From Desulfonatronum sp. (GTDB lineage Bacteria; Desulfobacterota; Desulfovibrionia; Desulfovibrionales; Desulfonatronaceae): a DNA stretch of 64,000 bases. Location: contig DSBL01000057.1 of the NCBI GenBank assembly GCA_011049455.1, positions 1 to 64,000 of the forward strand. Direction: 5' to 3'. The notes beneath the pieces were generated by a model that worked only from the letters and a program-made list of their open reading frames with translations, was not told the DNA's origin and ran no database searches. How positions within the stretch are numbered: the stretch's first letter is position 1; the number at the start of each line of letters is the position of its first letter. A program made the position numbers and the translations under genes. Below, one piece after another: positions 1 through 10,124 of this stretch.

Positions 1-1473
1 CTGGGGCAAAGACAACGCCTTGTGCCGGTGGTTGAAGACGACCATGTGGTCGCGGTCATCACCCGCACGGATTTGATCAACATTTTCATTCAGGAATCAG
101 CAAGAATTCCGGAATTCTTGCTGCCCGAACGGGGCAGCGATCGGAACATCAAGAACATGATCAAATCCAGGTTGCCCGAAAATATTGTTTCCCTGCTGGA
201 ACACGCTGGCAGTCTGGCCGGGGATATCGGCGTTCGGGCGTATGCCGTGGGCGGATTTGTGCGTGATATTCTACTCAACCGTCCGAATCTGGATATCGAC
301 TTGGTTGTGGAAGGCGACGGCATCGCCTTTGCGCAGCTGCTCAGCCGGGAATTGGGCGGCCGCATCCGCATCCACAAAAAATTTCAAACCGCCGTGGTTA
401 TTTTGCCACGAGGACAGAAAGTGGACGTAGCCACGGCCCGACTTGAATATTATCAATATCCCGCCGCCCTGCCCACCGTGCAGCTGTCGTCCATCAAAAT
501 GGACCTTTACAGGCGTGATTTTTCCATCAATGCCTTGGCCGTTCATCTGAATCCGGACCAGTTCGGGATACTCGTGGATTTTTTCTCAGCCCAAAAGGAC
601 ATCAAGGAGCGAACCATCCGTGTTTTACACTCCTTGAGTTTTGTGGAGGACCCCACGCGCATTCTGCGGGCCATTCGTTTTGAGCAACGCTTTCATTTCC
701 GCATGGATCGTCAAACAGAACGGCTGATCAAAAATGCTCTGAATCTCAACCTGTTTCAAAAACTTTCCGGTAGACGTCTGTTTCACGAGCTGCAGCTGAT
801 CATGCAGGAAAATGAAGTCTTGGCTTGTTTTCGGCGTATGGACGGCTTTAATATTTTACAATCCCTGCACCCGTTGTTGAAGATGTCCAACCATCTGGAG
901 AAGGTTCTGGATGAAGTGGAACGGGTCTTGAATTGGTACCGCCTCCTCTACCTGGAGCTTGAGGTCCAGGCTTGGAAAGTCTTTTTTTTGGGCATGGCCA
1001 CCGGCCTGGATGATGTTCAGTTTCAAATTCTTTTACGACGACTTAATTTTTCCAAGAAGGACGAGCAGCATTTTCAGCAGCTTCGCCAAGGCATAGCCGA
1101 GACCGTGCAGTTTTTGCATGACTGGCAAAACCGGAATGGATCGTTGAGCGAATTGTATTCAATCCTCCATCCCCTGCCCTTGGAGGCTGTTTTGTATTTG
1201 ATGGCCAGGAGCCAAAAGGAAGAAATGCGCCGGCATATCTCATTATTCTTGACCCAACTGCAAACCCAAAAATTAGCCATTTCCGGCAAAGATCTCAAAA
1301 CAATGGGATTAAAGCCTGGTCCGAGCTACTCCGTCATCCTGAAAACCCTCCACGCGGCAATGATTGACGGGCATGCCGTGGACCGGAAGTCGCAACTCAT
1401 GCTGGCACGGCGGTTGGTTGATAAAATGTCGTCCAAGAACAAAACAACCGATATTTCCGCGTCGAGTTCTTGA
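1..1473 (+). CDS. CBS-domain-containing tRNA nucleotidyltransferase / poly(A) polymerase family protein (5' truncated by window edge)
   Basis: Frame is open from base 1. CBS tail (VPVVEDDHVVAVITRTDLI) followed by NTase motif (RAYAVGGFVRDILLNRPNLDIDLVVEGDG) and RNA-binding motifs (RRDFSINALA, EDPTRILRAIRFEQRF). Confidence 0.9.
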   Translation: MGQRQRLVPVVEDDHVVAVITRTDLINIFIQESARIPEFLLPERGSDRNIKNMIKSRLPENIVSLLEHAGSLAGDIGVRAYAVGGFVRDILLNRPNLDIDLVVEGDGIAFAQLLSRELGGRIRIHKKFQTAVVILPRGQKVDVATARLEYYQYPAALPTVQLSSIKMDLYRRDFSINALAVHLNPDQFGILVDFFSAQKDIKERTIRVLHSLSFVEDPTRILRAIRFEQRFHFRMDRQTERLIKNALNLNLFQKLSGRRLFHELQLIMQENEVLACFRRMDGFNILQSLHPLLKMSNHLEKVLDEVERVLNWYRLLYLELEVQAWKVFFLGMATGLDDVQFQILLRRLNFSKKDEQHFQQLRQGIAETVQFLHDWQNRNGSLSELYSILHPLPLEAVLYLMARSQKEEMRRHISLFLTQLQTQKLAISGKDLKTMGLKPGPSYSVILKTLHAAMIDGHAVDRKSQLMLARRLVDKMSSKNKTTDISASSS

Positions 1474-1570
1474 CCTGAGTATTGCAACTCTTTAGAGGCA
1501 CATTCTACGGCTGGCGCGATTTGGAGAACCACATCAAGGGATGACAACAGACAAAATGGAGGTAACAGGA

Positions 1571-2314
1571 ATGTTAAAGCGCGTTTTTTTAACGGGGTTT
1601 CTTTTGGTAACCTTGAGTTCCATGGCCTGGGCTCAAAAAACCATTACGTTTGCATCGGACTGCACATGGCCCCCCATGGAAATGATGAGCGAGCAAAAGG
1701 AGTGCATCGGTTTCGGACCTGATCTGGTCAATGCCATGGCCAAGGCCGGCGGATTCAACGTGGTGATTCAAAATACGGCCTGGGACGGCATTTTCGCCGG
1801 GCTGGCCATGGGAAAGTACAACGCCATTTCCTCCTCCGTGTCCATTACCGAGGAACGCAAGGCCACCATGGATTTCTCCGACCCCTATTTTGAGGTCAAA
1901 CAAGGGGTGGTGGTTCGGGAAGATTCACCTTTCAAATCCGAGGCCGACCTTGCCGGCAAAACCGTCGGCGCCCAAATCGGCACCACCGGATACTTCGCTG
2001 CCATGCGCATTGTCGGAGACAAGGCCAAAAGCTACGATGAAGTCGGTTTGGCCATCACTGACCTTGCCAACGGAAGGATTGACGCGGTGATCTGCGACGA
2101 TGCCGTGGCCGCGGACTATGCCCTGATGAATCCGGATTACGCCGACAAGCTGGCCATGCCTTTCGTGATTGTTCCGGATGAGCCCGAATACCTGGGATTT
2201 GCCGTGAAAAAAGGCGACAGCGAGACGTTGGAGGCCATTAACAAAGCCCTGACCGCTGTCCGGGACAGTGGAGAATATGATCAAATCTACAAAAAATGGT
2301 TTGGCAGCGAATAA
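1571..2314 (+). CDS. Periplasmic amino-acid-binding protein of ABC transporter
   Basis: Signal peptide MLKRVFLTGFLLVTLSSMAWA; SBP_bac_3 features (CTWPPMEMM..., FAGLAMGKYNAISSSVSITEERKATMDFSDPYF). GGAGGT ribosome-binding site upstream of the ATG at 1571. Confidence 0.92.
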   Translation: MLKRVFLTGFLLVTLSSMAWAQKTITFASDCTWPPMEMMSEQKECIGFGPDLVNAMAKAGGFNVVIQNTAWDGIFAGLAMGKYNAISSSVSITEERKATMDFSDPYFEVKQGVVVREDSPFKSEADLAGKTVGAQIGTTGYFAAMRIVGDKAKSYDEVGLAITDLANGRIDAVICDDAVAADYALMNPDYADKLAMPFVIVPDEPEYLGFAVKKGDSETLEAINKALTAVRDSGEYDQIYKKWFGSE

Positions 2315-2336
2315 CCGTCAAACGCCTTGCATCTCT

Positions 2337-2363
2337 CCGGGCCGTCCGATTCGGACGGCCCGG
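2337..2363 (+). terminator. GC-rich perfect hairpin between binding-protein and permease genes (attenuator / mRNA-stability hairpin)
   Basis: CCGGGCCGTCCGA-T-TCGGACGGCCCGG is a perfect inverted repeat, with a T-run about 12 nt downstream. Confidence 0.6.
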
Positions 2364-2390
2364 ACATTGATCATTTTTTAGGAATCCACA

Positions 2391-3218
2391 ATGGCTGAGA
2401 AAAAAACGACCATTGACGTCGGCGACGGCGCGGCCATCCCCACGAAACATGATATCGGCCTGTTCAGCGCGTGGTGGATTGCGCTGATCGGGGCCTTGGG
2501 CATCATTACCTATCTCAGTGTGTTCAAGCCGGATCCCTATTGGCGGATTCTGAAATTTTTGCCTGACGGAGTGCTGGTCACTTTCCAGGTGACCATTCTC
2601 TCCATCATTTTGGCGCTCATTCTCGGGCTGTTCACCGGTCTTGGACGCATTTCCAAAAACAGGGCCGTCAATCTGATTGCTTCCACCTATGTGGAAGTGG
2701 TCCGGGGCATTCCCTTGCTGGTCCAGCTCTTCTATATTTACTTTGCCCTGGGCCAAGTCTTTGCCAATCTGCCCGACTCCAACTTCGTGTTCGTCTTTTT
2801 GAAAAACATGCCGCCCCTGGTGGCCGCTGTCATTGCCATGGGCTTCTGCTACGGAGCCTATATGGGTGAAGTGTTCCGGGCCGGCATTCAATCCATTGAC
2901 AAGGGTCAGACCGAAGCGGCCCGGTCCCTGGGGTTCAACCGCAGACAGACCATGTTCTATGTCATTTTACCCCAGGCCTGGCGTACAATCCTGCCGCCGG
3001 TGGGCAATGAATTCATCGCCCTGCTCAAGGACAGCTCCCTGGTCTCCATTTTGGCCGTTTCGGACATTTTGCGCCGCGGGCGGGAATTCGCCAGTGTGAC
3101 CTTTAATTATTTCGAGACCTACACCATGGTGGCCCTGGTCTATCTGGTGATCACCCTGCTGCTGTCAAAAGCCGTAAGCTCCATGGAAGAAAGGTTGAAC
3201 TACTATGGACGACGCTAG
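2391..3218 (+). CDS. Polar amino-acid ABC transporter permease
   Basis: Membrane protein with HisM/GlnP-type signatures ([47 protein letters not shown]). Confidence 0.92.
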   Translation: MAEKKTTIDVGDGAAIPTKHDIGLFSAWWIALIGALGIITYLSVFKPDPYWRILKFLPDGVLVTFQVTILSIILALILGLFTGLGRISKNRAVNLIASTYVEVVRGIPLLVQLFYIYFALGQVFANLPDSNFVFVFLKNMPPLVAAVIAMGFCYGAYMGEVFRAGIQSIDKGQTEAARSLGFNRRQTMFYVILPQAWRTILPPVGNEFIALLKDSSLVSILAVSDILRRGREFASVTFNYFETYTMVALVYLVITLLLSKAVSSMEERLNYYGRR

Positions 3219-3945
3219 AATCATCATCAGCATTCGCGGCGTATTCAAGTTTTTCAGGACCCTCAGGGCACTGAACAATGTTTCCCTGGACATCCGGGCT
3301 GGCGAAAAGGTGGTGATCATCGGCCCCAGCGGTTCAGGCAAGAGCACTCTGCTGCGAGCCATCAATCGCCTGGAAACGACCGACCGCGGGGAAATCATCG
3401 TGGACGGGAAAAATGTCAATGATCCCAGGAATAATATCAACGCCATCCGCATGGAATTGGGCATGGTCTTTCAGAATTTCAACCTTTTCCCGCATAAGAC
3501 CGCTTTGCAGAATCTGATCATGGCCCCTATGAAGCTGAAAAAAATTCCTCGGGACCAGGCAAAACAGAATGCCATGGCCCTGCTGAAAAAAGTGGGCATC
3601 GAGGAAAAAGCCGATGTTTATCCGGTGCAGCTTTCCGGGGGGCAGCAGCAGCGTGTGGCCATTGCCAGGGCCCTGGCAATGAACCCCAAGATCATGCTCT
3701 TTGACGAGCCGACTTCGGCTCTGGACCCGGAAATGATCGGGGAAGTACTGGACGTCATGGTTACCCTGGCCCGGGAAGGAATGACCATGGTCGTGGTCAC
3801 CCACGAAATGGGATTCGCCCGTGAAGTGGCGGACAGGGTCGTGTTTATGGATCAAGGCGAGGTCGTGGAGATGGGAACACCCCGACATTTTTTCGAACGC
3901 CCGGAACATCCCAGGACCAAGAAATTCTTGAGTCAAATTTTGTAG
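3205..3945 (+). CDS. glnQ: Amino-acid ABC transporter ATP-binding protein (GlnQ family)
   Basis: Walker [10 protein letters not shown], signature [16 protein letters not shown], Walker [15 protein letters not shown]; overlaps the permease 3' end. Confidence 0.93.
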   Translation: MDDARIIISIRGVFKFFRTLRALNNVSLDIRAGEKVVIIGPSGSGKSTLLRAINRLETTDRGEIIVDGKNVNDPRNNINAIRMELGMVFQNFNLFPHKTALQNLIMAPMKLKKIPRDQAKQNAMALLKKVGIEEKADVYPVQLSGGQQQRVAIARALAMNPKIMLFDEPTSALDPEMIGEVLDVMVTLAREGMTMVVVTHEMGFAREVADRVVFMDQGEVVEMGTPRHFFERPEHPRTKKFLSQIL

Positions 3946-4044
3946 CCGCAGACATTCGGGTGCACTGAAACGAATTTTGCAGGAAGGGTTGCCGCAACCT
4001 GCTTCCGCATCACACCCTTGAACACTTGAACCGCGAACATCCCC

Positions 4045-4539
4045 ATGGACGCCCTTTTCGCCCCCTGGAGAATGTCTTATATCCTTGGTCCGAAAGAAAA
4101 AGGATGCGTTTTCTGTATACCTGAAAATCCGGAAAATGACGCCGCCTCCTTTATTTTGGCCCGGGGCAGGCTTTGCTTTGTGATCATGAACAGGTATCCT
4201 TACACCAACGGCCATTTGATGGTGGCCCCTCTGCGCCATGTCGCGGACCTGACCGAATTGAGCGACGATGAATCCGTTGAAGCCATGTTCTGGCTAAGCA
4301 CCTCCCTGACCGCGCTTCGAAATTCGCTGCGTCCTGACGGCGTGAATATTGGCCTTAACCTGGGGGAAGCCGCCGGCGCGGGTATCAAGGAACATCTGCA
4401 TTTTCACCTTGTCCCCCGCTGGAACGGCGATACATCCTTCATGTCCGTCTGTGCGAGGACCAGGATTATTCCGGAAGATTTGCCGGAAACTTTTGCGAAA
4501 CTGGCTCCGTTGATGGCATCCCACGTCCCTCACCCCTAA
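4045..4539 (+). CDS. HIT family hydrolase
   Basis: CVFCIPE N-terminus and the HIT motif HLHFHLVPRW. Confidence 0.9.
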   Translation: MDALFAPWRMSYILGPKEKGCVFCIPENPENDAASFILARGRLCFVIMNRYPYTNGHLMVAPLRHVADLTELSDDESVEAMFWLSTSLTALRNSLRPDGVNIGLNLGEAAGAGIKEHLHFHLVPRWNGDTSFMSVCARTRIIPEDLPETFAKLAPLMASHVPHP

Positions 4540-4554
4540 CCCAAGGAGAAGCGC

Positions 4555-4914
4555 ATGCGCTACATAAAAGTTCTGTTGCTGACGCTGTTCTTTTTTGTCT
4601 CCATGATTTTTTTTATTCAAAACAACCAGGCGCTTTCCGCCCTTCTCGTGCTCCGGCTGGACATTTTCGGCCTGGAACTGGTTTCCAAGGAAATGCCTTT
4701 TTACTTGCTCGTTTTGATCAGTTTCGTGATCGGATCAATTTTCAGCCTTTCCTATTTCCTGTGCGAAAAGTTGCGCCTGGCCAAGGAACTTAAAGCCGCC
4801 AAGGCCAAGCTCGCTACGCTGGAGCAGGAAGTGACCTCCCTGCGCAACATTCCGTTGGATAACGAGACATATCCGGCAATTTCCAGGGAGAAGAGCGACG
4901 AAAATCTGTCCTGA
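4555..4914 (+). CDS. lapA: LapA-domain (DUF1049) inner-membrane protein
   Basis: Two TM segments, IQNNQALSALLVL..., FVIGSIFSLSYFL, then coiled coil; immediately upstream of a LapB-like TPR protein. Confidence 0.75.
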   Translation: MRYIKVLLLTLFFFVSMIFFIQNNQALSALLVLRLDIFGLELVSKEMPFYLLVLISFVIGSIFSLSYFLCEKLRLAKELKAAKAKLATLEQEVTSLRNIPLDNETYPAISREKSDENLS

Positions 4915-5038
4915 GGATATTTCTGCCGACCACTGCTCCACCTTGAACCCCCGTGTCTATCAAAGTCCAAGGGGATCATCGGGTGCAAGGAAGGCGATAA
5001 GCCCAGTATTTTTTGCGCCGCATAAAAGGATTTTTTGA

Positions 5039-6154
5039 ATGTCTCACTGGCTCAAAGATTTTTTTTCCCCTGCGTTGCGATCTGAACAGACATCGGGCGA
5101 GGTTCTTGGAGAAGGATTGTTGCCTCCGTCCGAGGACACCTTGGCGGCCATCAACGAACTCAGCAGAGTGGTCAAGAATAATCCCGACGCCGTGGAAATC
5201 TACCTCGCCCTGGGCAATCTCTATCGATCTCAGGGGGAAATCGAGCGTGCCGTGCATATCCGCCAGAACCTCATTGTGCGGCCTGGACTGCGCGATGAAT
5301 TCAAGGCCAGAGCCCTGTACGAATTGGGTCGGGATTACAAACGCGGCGGTTTCGTGGACCGGGCTTTTGAGGCTTTTCAACAGGCGCGCAGTCTGGCTGG
5401 GAATAATCCGTCCATCACCCAGGAACTGGCGAAATTGTGCGCTGAAGCCGAGGATTATCTGCAGGCGGCCAGATATTACGTGGAACTCGGCAATTCCCTT
5501 GCAGAGGCCCATTATTTGGTCCGCCAATCCCAGAAAGAAGCCCGCGATCATCCTGACGGCAAAGGCCAAGCCCTGAAATGGCTGGAGCGGGCCTTGAAGG
5601 TCGCGCCCGATTCCATGGAAGCATGGCTGGAAAAAATGCATCGCGCTTTGTTGGGGTTGGAAAAACAACCTCTTTCCAGACTGTTGGAACAAGGCTTGCG
5701 CCTTGTTCCAGAAGCCAAGCGATTCATGCTTCTGGACGGCCTGGTCACATCCATCAAGTCCGAGGAACTGCCTTTTTTTGATTCAGCCGAAGAGGTGAAC
5801 GCCATCCTGATCATTTTGTCGGACTATCCCCAGGACCTGCTCCTGCAGTATTACGGTGGACTGCTGTTGCTGCACCTGGAGCAATTCAGCGAGGCTCAGC
5901 TCTGGTTTGAAAAATGTCTGCTCCTGGATACGAATTTCTGGTTGGCCAGGCTTGAACTTCTGGCTCTGGCCCTGAAGAACAACACCCTTCCCCAATCCGT
6001 GGAAGTACAGCTGATCTTCTTTCTTTCCCGGGCCAGAGAGGTCAAGAGATTCATCTGCCGTCAGTGCGGCCTGAAACGCGAATCCGTGTTTTTTGTTTGT
6101 CCTCGATGCGGCTCCTGGCACTCCATTTCCTTTCGCCGGAACCTGAATGAATGA
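5039..6154 (+). CDS. lapB: LapB-like tetratricopeptide protein with C-terminal rubredoxin-type zinc ribbon
   Basis: TPR repeats and C-terminal CRQCGLKRESVFFVCPRCGSWHS. Confidence 0.8.
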   Translation: MSHWLKDFFSPALRSEQTSGEVLGEGLLPPSEDTLAAINELSRVVKNNPDAVEIYLALGNLYRSQGEIERAVHIRQNLIVRPGLRDEFKARALYELGRDYKRGGFVDRAFEAFQQARSLAGNNPSITQELAKLCAEAEDYLQAARYYVELGNSLAEAHYLVRQSQKEARDHPDGKGQALKWLERALKVAPDSMEAWLEKMHRALLGLEKQPLSRLLEQGLRLVPEAKRFMLLDGLVTSIKSEELPFFDSAEEVNAILIILSDYPQDLLLQYYGGLLLLHLEQFSEAQLWFEKCLLLDTNFWLARLELLALALKNNTLPQSVEVQLIFFLSRAREVKRFICRQCGLKRESVFFVCPRCGSWHSISFRRNLNE

Positions 6155-8786
6155 TTCCACAGCCCCCAAGCTGACCCCCATGTTGGAACAATACCTGGGG
6201 ATCAAGGCGGAGCATCCGGACGCCCTGCTCTTTTTCCGTATGGGGGATTTTTATGAGCTTTTTTTTGAAGACGCTGAAACAGCCGCCAGGGAACTGCAGA
6301 TTGCGTTGACCAGCCGCAATCCTCATGCGGACAGTCCGGTGCCCATGTGCGGGGTGCCCTACCACGCCTGTGAATCCTACCTTACGCAACTTCTGGACAA
6401 GGGGATCAAGGTGGCGATCTGCGACCAGATGGAAGATCCTCGCCAATCCAAGGGACTGGTCAAGCGGGCCGTCACCAGGGTCTTGACCCCGGGCACGCTG
6501 GTGGAAGACGCCAATTTACGGACCAAGGAACACCACTATCTGGCTTCTCTGTTCTGGGATTCCCAGGCCGAAGCCGGAGGGCTGGCTTGGGTCGATGTTT
6601 CCACGGGCGAAGGCCTGGGCATTCGCTTGCGCAGGCAAATGCAGCTCTGGTCCTGGATGGACAAGCTTCATCCCAAAGAACTGCTCCTGCCTGATCACCA
6701 TCGCCCTCCTGTGCAGGCCGGCGAAATTGCCGCTCGAATCACGCCCTTGCCCATGCGCGGTTTTTTTGAGTTTGCCTCGGCCAAAGAGCGGCTTTTGCGC
6801 AGTCAAGGAATCGCTGATCTCCGAGTGCTTGATCTCGAGGACAAGCCCCAGCTTGTTCAGGCTTTTGGAGCCTTGCTGGCCTATCTGAAACAGACGCAGA
6901 AACGCGAGTCGTCCCACCTTGCCCCTTTTCGTGTGCTGCAACCGTCGGATTATCTCCTTTTGGACGAAGTCACCCTGCGTAATCTGGAAATATTCCGCCG
7001 TTTGGACGGAGGCCGCGGTCCGGGCACGCTTTGGCATGTGGTGGATCAGACCGCAACGCCCATGGGAGGAAGGCTGCTGGAATCCCGGCTGCATTTCCCA
7101 TGGAAGGAGATCGCCCCGATACTTCAAACACAGGAGGCGGTGGCCTTTTTTTTCGACCATGAAGGGCTGCATCGGGATCTGTCCGACCTGCTCAATTCCG
7201 TTACAGACCTGGAGCGCATCTCCACCAGGATCTCCTTGAATCGGACTTCACCCCGGGATTTCATCTCTCTGGGTCAGGGGCTAAGAGACATTCCAGAAAT
7301 CGAGGCTCTTTTACAACGCAACGAAGCAAAAAAAATGCCTGCGGTGTTGCAGGCAGCGCTCCGACAATGGGACAACCTGGCGGACCTGAAAGCCTTGCTG
7401 GATAAGGCTCTGGTGGACTCCCCTCCGCTGTTGGTCACGGACGGTGGAATTTTTCGAGCCGGATACGACCCTGAACTGGACAGCCTGCTTGAGCTTGTGG
7501 AACACGGCCAAGCCAAATTGCAGGCCATGCTTCATCGGGAACAGGAACGAACGGGATTGGCCAAAATGAAACTGGGATTCAACCGGGTGTTCGGCTATTA
7601 TTTCGAGTTGCCCCGATCACAGGCGGCCGCCCTGCCCGGTCGTTTTGAACGGAGACAGTCCCTGGCCTCCAGCGAACGATTCATCACCGTGGAACTTAAA
7701 GAACTTGAGGATCTTCTGCTGAGCGCGGCAGACAAGCGAAAATCCCTGGAATATCGACTGTTCCAGGATCTGCGGGACCGGGTGGATGGATTTCGAACCA
7801 GGGTCATGAACATGGCCGAGGCGTTGGCCCGACTGGACCTCTGGCAGGGTTTGGCCAGTGCGGCCCGCAAATGGTCCTGGAGCAGGCCCGCAGTACACAC
7901 GGGTCTTGAAATCCGAATCGCCGGAGGAAGACATCCCTGCATTGAGGCCTGCCAGGGAAGGGCCGAATACATCCCCAACGACGTATCCGTGAATGATGAC
8001 CAGCGTATTCTGATCATCACCGGACCGAACATGGGGGGCAAGTCCACGGTCTTGCGTCAGACGGCGATCATCTGCATCCTGACCCAGATCGGTTCGTTCG
8101 TGCCGGCTGCCCAAGCCTTCATCGGCCTGGCTGACCGCATTTTCACCCGCGTCGGCGCATCGGACAACCTCAGTCTCGGACAAAGCACGTTTATGGTGGA
8201 AATGATCGAGACGGCCAGGATCTTGCGGCAGGCCACCCGGCGTAGCCTGGTCATCCTGGACGAGATTGGACGCGGCACAAGCACCTACGATGGTCTGGCC
8301 CTGGCCTGGGCGATTGTGGAAGAGCTGGCCAGAAGCGGTCAGGGTGGAGTACGGACCCTGTTTGCCACGCATTACCACGAGTTGACCTCCCTGGAAGGCC
8401 GAATGCCCGGGATCCGCAACTTCAATATCGCGGTCAAGGAGTGGAAGGGCGAGATTATTTTTTTGCGCCGCCTGGTGCCTGGACCATCGGACCGCAGTTA
8501 CGGTATTGAGGTGGCCAAACTGGCTGGCGTGCCCCGTGCCGTGATTTCCAGGGCCAAACAGATTCTTGCGGATCTGGATGCCAAGTCCCAGGGGAAACCC
8601 AGAACCACTGTTTCCATCAGAGCCTCCTTGCCTGGTCTGGGCGATTCCGCCGCGCCGGGACCTGGAGAACTGCTCCTGGAGCAATTGCGGGAACTGGACC
8701 CCATGCGCCTTAGTCCGATGCAGGCTTTAGCCCTGCTGCAAAACTGGAAGGATGCCTGGGGCGATCCGTCTGGTGCAAAAAAATAA
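6147..8786 (+). CDS. mutS: DNA mismatch repair protein MutS
   Basis: TPMLEQYLGIKAEHPDALLFFRMGDFYELFFEDAE; Walker A ITGPNMGGKSTVLRQTA; DEIGRGTSTYDGLALAWA. Confidence 0.97.
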   Translation: MNDSTAPKLTPMLEQYLGIKAEHPDALLFFRMGDFYELFFEDAETAARELQIALTSRNPHADSPVPMCGVPYHACESYLTQLLDKGIKVAICDQMEDPRQSKGLVKRAVTRVLTPGTLVEDANLRTKEHHYLASLFWDSQAEAGGLAWVDVSTGEGLGIRLRRQMQLWSWMDKLHPKELLLPDHHRPPVQAGEIAARITPLPMRGFFEFASAKERLLRSQGIADLRVLDLEDKPQLVQAFGALLAYLKQTQKRESSHLAPFRVLQPSDYLLLDEVTLRNLEIFRRLDGGRGPGTLWHVVDQTATPMGGRLLESRLHFPWKEIAPILQTQEAVAFFFDHEGLHRDLSDLLNSVTDLERISTRISLNRTSPRDFISLGQGLRDIPEIEALLQRNEAKKMPAVLQAALRQWDNLADLKALLDKALVDSPPLLVTDGGIFRAGYDPELDSLLELVEHGQAKLQAMLHREQERTGLAKMKLGFNRVFGYYFELPRSQAAALPGRFERRQSLASSERFITVELKELEDLLLSAADKRKSLEYRLFQDLRDRVDGFRTRVMNMAEALARLDLWQGLASAARKWSWSRPAVHTGLEIRIAGGRHPCIEACQGRAEYIPNDVSVNDDQRILIITGPNMGGKSTVLRQTAIICILTQIGSFVPAAQAFIGLADRIFTRVGASDNLSLGQSTFMVEMIETARILRQATRRSLVILDEIGRGTSTYDGLALAWAIVEELARSGQGGVRTLFATHYHELTSLEGRMPGIRNFNIAVKEWKGEIIFLRRLVPGPSDRSYGIEVAKLAGVPRAVISRAKQILADLDAKSQGKPRTTVSIRASLPGLGDSAAPGPGELLLEQLRELDPMRLSPMQALALLQNWKDAWGDPSGAKK

Positions 8787-8870
8787 TCCGCGGTCGCACG
8801 ATATGCCAACAGCATATTTCGTCCCCACTACCCCGTAACCCACCTATCGATGCCAAAGGAGAATCAAGCA

Positions 8871-10124
8871 GTGCATCATTTCACCTACCGGGCAGGAGAA
8901 CTGTATGCCGAAGACCTGTCTGTTCAGTCCCTGGCGACCGAATACGGTACCCCCCTCTACGTTTATTCCACGGCCACATTCAAGCGGCATTTCCAGGCCT
9001 TTGATTCCGCTTTTGCCGATCTGCCCCATCTGACCTGTTTTTCGGTCAAGGCCAATTCCAACCTCTGCATTCTGCGACTGTTGAGCGAACAGGGAGCGGG
9101 CATGGATATCGTGTCCGGCGGGGAACTTTTCCGGGCCTTGTCCGCCGGCGTGCCGGCCCAAAAAATTGTTTACTCCGGGGTAGGCAAAAGACCCGGGGAG
9201 ATCGCGGAAGCCTTGCTGGCCGATATTTTGATGTTCAACGTGGAATCCCTGGAAGAACTGCGTCGAATCAATGATATCGCGCTGGACTTGGGGAAAACGG
9301 CCAGGATCAGTCTGCGCATCAATCCGGATGTGGATCCTCTGACCCATCCCTATATCTCCACGGGGTTGAAACAAAACAAATTCGGGCTGGACATTGAACA
9401 ATCCCTGGAAGCCTATCAACTGGCCTCCACCCTACCCTGCATCGAGCCTGTGGGCATTGATTGCCACATCGGATCGCAACTGACGAACATTGAGCCGTTT
9501 CTCGAGGCCTTGCGGCGCATCAAGGATTTTCTGGCCCAGCTCAAGACCATTGGGGTGAAGATTCGTTTCTTGGACCTGGGTGGCGGCCTGGGCATCACCT
9601 ATGACCAGGAAGACCCTCCACATCCCAAGGTTTTCGGCCAAACCCTGGTACGCGAACTCCAAGGCATGGACCTGACCCTGATCCTGGAACCGGGACGGGT
9701 CATTGCCGGAAACACCGGCATTTTGGTGACCGAGGTCGTGTATACCAAATCCACGAAATCCAAGGAGTTCGTGATTGTGGACGCGGCCATGAACGATCTG
9801 ATTCGCCCGGCATTGTACCAGTCTTTTCACCGCATCGACGAGGTCCGTCCCCGACAGCGGCCGGCCAAGAAGGTGGACGTGGTCGGCCCGATCTGCGAGT
9901 CGTCGGATTTTTTGGCCAGGGATCGAGAACTGCCCGAGGTCCGTTCCGGGGAACTGCTGGCCGTGTTTTCCGCCGGAGCCTATGGATTCACCATGTCCTC
10001 CCAGTACAATTCCCGACCCAGGGCTGCCGAAATCCTGGTGGACGGCACCAATGTGGTGCTGGCGCGGAAGCGGGAAACCTACAACGACCTGGTGGCCCTG
10101 GAGCGGCAATGTCTCAAGAAATGA
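8871..10124 (+). CDS. lysA: Diaminopimelate decarboxylase
   Basis: YGTPLYVYSTATF, FSVKANSN, LDLGGGLGITY, GPICESSDFLARD. AAGGAG lies 5' of a GTG at 8871 (the ORF track starts at 8850). Confidence 0.95.
   Translation: MHHFTYRAGELYAEDLSVQSLATEYGTPLYVYSTATFKRHFQAFDSAFADLPHLTCFSVKANSNLCILRLLSEQGAGMDIVSGGELFRALSAGVPAQKIVYSGVGKRPGEIAEALLADILMFNVESLEELRRINDIALDLGKTARISLRINPDVDPLTHPYISTGLKQNKFGLDIEQSLEAYQLASTLPCIEPVGIDCHIGSQLTNIEPFLEALRRIKDFLAQLKTIGVKIRFLDLGGGLGITYDQEDPPHPKVFGQTLVRELQGMDLTLILEPGRVIAGNTGILVTEVVYTKSTKSKEFVIVDAAMNDLIRPALYQSFHRIDEVRPRQRPAKKVDVVGPICESSDFLARDRELPEVRSGELLAVFSAGAYGFTMSSQYNSRPRAAEILVDGTNVVLARKRETYNDLVALERQCLKK

Noticed and set aside
3946-4044. Possible terminator after glnQ (GGTTGC-CGCAACC)
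   Set aside because: Stem short and no T-tract; too weak to call.
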